Shown here piece by piece: positions 62,615 through 64,000 of a stretch of DNA of 64,000 nt. Both the position numbers and the translations under genes were made by a program. Numbering within the stretch: position 1 is the stretch's first letter; the number at the start of each line of letters is the position of its first letter. The notes beneath the pieces were generated by a model. It had not been told where the DNA came from and ran no database searches. It was given only the letters and a program-made list of their open reading frames with translations. Source of the stretch: Bacteroides uniformis (GTDB taxonomy: Bacteria > Bacteroidota > Bacteroidia > Bacteroidales > Bacteroidaceae); the NCBI RefSeq assembly GCF_025147485.1, contig NZ_CP102263.1, positions 3,237,501 to 3,301,500 of the forward strand, written 5' to 3'.

Positions 62615-63802
62615 ATGAAAAAAGTAACGATTATTTTCCCCGGATGGATAAAAGCACCTAATGGGGCTGCACGGTTTGTCTTTGGGTTAAGAAGTTGCAT
62701 CAATGATTTTGCGAATCAGGGAATCGGACTATCAACTTTCACACTTGACGATGTACATGGTGAAGTAAGAAATTTTTCTAACAATGATAAAATCAAGAGG
62801 AAAGCGTCACTAAAAAACAAGTTGATGAGATATGCTAAATATAGCCATCTCATGACGTATGCTATGATTTATTTTTCTGGATTACGATATTCCAAACGGA
62901 TAGTAGAAGCCTTCGATGAAATACCCAATGATGAATTGCCGGATATTATTCATTTTCAAGACTTGTTTACTTGTTATTACTATTTGCGTAAAAGAAAAAA
63001 CAAAAAATCTGTGTATTTGACACTGCATAGTAATGGCTCTTTATGGTCAATGTATGAAGAGTATTACCCTTTGTTTCGTTCTTGTTTTTTTGGTATTATG
63101 AAACGTAGGATAGAGGATGTTGTACTGAATAGAGTGGATAAAGTAAATTTTGTAGCCGATTTCCCACGTTGGAATTTTTGTCATCTTTACCCCCACATAT
63201 CTTCGCAAAAGACTTCATTTGTCTATAATGGCATCCCTGATATTGAAGGTGGAAGTAAGGGTATATCTTCAACCAATCAGACTAGGTTAGTATGCGTAGG
63301 AACATTGTGTAATCGTAAAAATCAAATAGGCATACTTCATGCATTATCTAAATTGACCTCTGAACAACAAAAATCTTTTTCCATGACTTTTGTCGGAGAT
63401 GGTCCTTCGCGTAATATTTTGGAAAAAGTAGCAGCTACACTTTCTGCTGATATTTATTTTGTGGGCAACTCAAACCAAGTAAATGACTATTTGACTAACT
63501 CGGATGCTTTTATTTTGTTTTCTAAAGACGAAGGATTGCCAATATCAATTATTGAAGCTATGCGTTGTGGTTTGCCCATTATATCTACTCGTATAGCAGG
63601 TATTCCAGAAATGATTGTTGAAGGTATTTCAGGCTATTTGGTAGATGTAGATGAACAACAACTCTCTGAGTTGTTTGAAAAGATATTGATTGACAGACCT
63701 GATTTTGTAAAAATGGGGGAAAAGTCAAGAATTATTTATGAAGAAAAATTTTCTCAAAAAGCTATGATATTATCTTATGCGAAATTATGGCAGAAGGCTT
63801 GA
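62615..63802 (+). CDS. glycosyltransferase family 4 protein
   Basis: About 395 residues with a GT-B layout. It has an N-terminal VTIIFPGWIKAPNGAARFVFGL and C-terminal RLVCVGTLCNRKNQIGILHAL, then SDAFILFSKDEGLPISIIEAMRCGLPIISTRIAGIPEMI (EX7E motif). It transfers a sugar from a nucleotide donor to the lipid-linked capsule unit. ATG 62615 is preceded by AGGAG. An alternative start at 62594 overlaps licD by 8 bases. Confidence 0.92.
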   Translation: MKKVTIIFPGWIKAPNGAARFVFGLRSCINDFANQGIGLSTFTLDDVHGEVRNFSNNDKIKRKASLKNKLMRYAKYSHLMTYAMIYFSGLRYSKRIVEAFDEIPNDELPDIIHFQDLFTCYYYLRKRKNKKSVYLTLHSNGSLWSMYEEYYPLFRSCFFGIMKRRIEDVVLNRVDKVNFVADFPRWNFCHLYPHISSQKTSFVYNGIPDIEGGSKGISSTNQTRLVCVGTLCNRKNQIGILHALSKLTSEQQKSFSMTFVGDGPSRNILEKVAATLSADIYFVGNSNQVNDYLTNSDAFILFSKDEGLPISIIEAMRCGLPIISTRIAGIPEMIVEGISGYLVDVDEQQLSELFEKILIDRPDFVKMGEKSRIIYEEKFSQKAMILSYAKLWQKA

Positions 63803-63840
63803 GAATAGCTATGGATCCTTAAATAATTCATCTTATATAA

Positions 63841-64000
63841 ATGTCACCTAACTATTCTGTATTGATTTCGGTCTATTATAAAGAAAAGCCGATTTATTTG
63901 AAGTCTGCACTTGATAGTGTACTGAACCAAACGCTTCCTCCTTCTGAAATCATATTGATTAAGGATGGACCTCTCACTGTTGAATTAGAAAAAGTTCTAT
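63841..64000 (+). CDS. glycosyltransferase family 2, N-terminal fragment (continues past window)
   Basis: The start MSPNYSVLISVYYKEKPIYLKSALDSVLNQTLPPSEIILIKDGPL is the GT2 nucleotide-binding N terminus (SVYxxE...LxxALxSVLxQT...EIILxxDG). Truncated by the window edge, so acceptor and donor are unknown. Confidence 0.88.
   Translation, partial: MSPNYSVLISVYYKEKPIYLKSALDSVLNQTLPPSEIILIKDGPLTVELEKVL

Noticed and set aside
1..64000. tRNA, rRNA, CRISPR array, complete insertion sequence or prophage
   Set aside because: I looked for cloverleaf-like tails, regular spacer repeats, integrases and transposases and saw none, apart from the small IS66-type relic and the VirE/DUF3987 cassette.

Overview
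The window is chromosomal DNA of a gut Bacteroides species. The evidence is the promoter style (TTTG, about 20 bases, then TAnnTTTG), UpxY/UpxZ capsule regulators, a Bacteroides-type RNA polymerase omega, a bile-salt-hydrolase-like Ntn hydrolase, a B-type [FeFe] hydrogenase, and the HU / smalltalk / amidase / DUF4248 / DUF3987 / VirE gene set. I see no rRNA, tRNA, CRISPR array or intact insertion sequence.

Positions 1-34.8 kb are mostly conserved chromosome. They hold an MFS tail, a split chromate transporter pair, an IbrA/IbrB-like cassette with a small acetyltransferase-like gene, a UDP-glucuronate decarboxylase, a response-regulator/histidine-kinase fusion, an AddB/AddA-like recombination nuclease, a choloylglycine hydrolase, uvrB, a phenylacetate-CoA ligase with an ACT protein, bamD-rpoZ-DUF4293, an outer-membrane barrel, a LysM/periplasmic-binding-fold protein, uvrA, ybaK, a peptide transporter, a GNAT, a [FeFe] hydrogenase with its maturases hydE-hydG-hydF, and a PadR-PspC pair.

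Positions 34.9-64 kb are a capsular polysaccharide locus. It opens with a 173-bp segment bounded by 20-bp inverted repeats. The segment carries a near-consensus promoter that points away from the operon in this assembly, so the locus appears captured in the OFF orientation. upxY and upxZ follow, then pseudaminic acid genes pseB-C-F-G, an aminotransferase-fold gene, an ATP-grasp gene and pseI. No pseH acetyltransferase is visible. A 4-kb, mostly minus-strand cassette (amidase, 35-aa smalltalk peptide, HU-like protein, DUF4248, primase/helicase-like DUF3987 and VirE genes) then interrupts the locus.

From 47.7 kb the DNA becomes AT-rich and carries a phosphonate module (PEP mutase, phosphonopyruvate decarboxylase, broken aminoethylphosphonate transaminase), tailoring enzymes, a Wzy-like polymerase, a Wzx flippase, LicD and glycosyltransferases. 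This part is visibly decaying. Single-base frameshifts, several at short homopolymers, break an HTH gene, the transaminase, an acyltransferase and a cytidylyltransferase domain. There are also gene fragments and a relic of an IS66-type accessory gene. The intended product is probably a zwitterionic or phosphonate-decorated capsule, with pseudaminic acid supplied by the first half.
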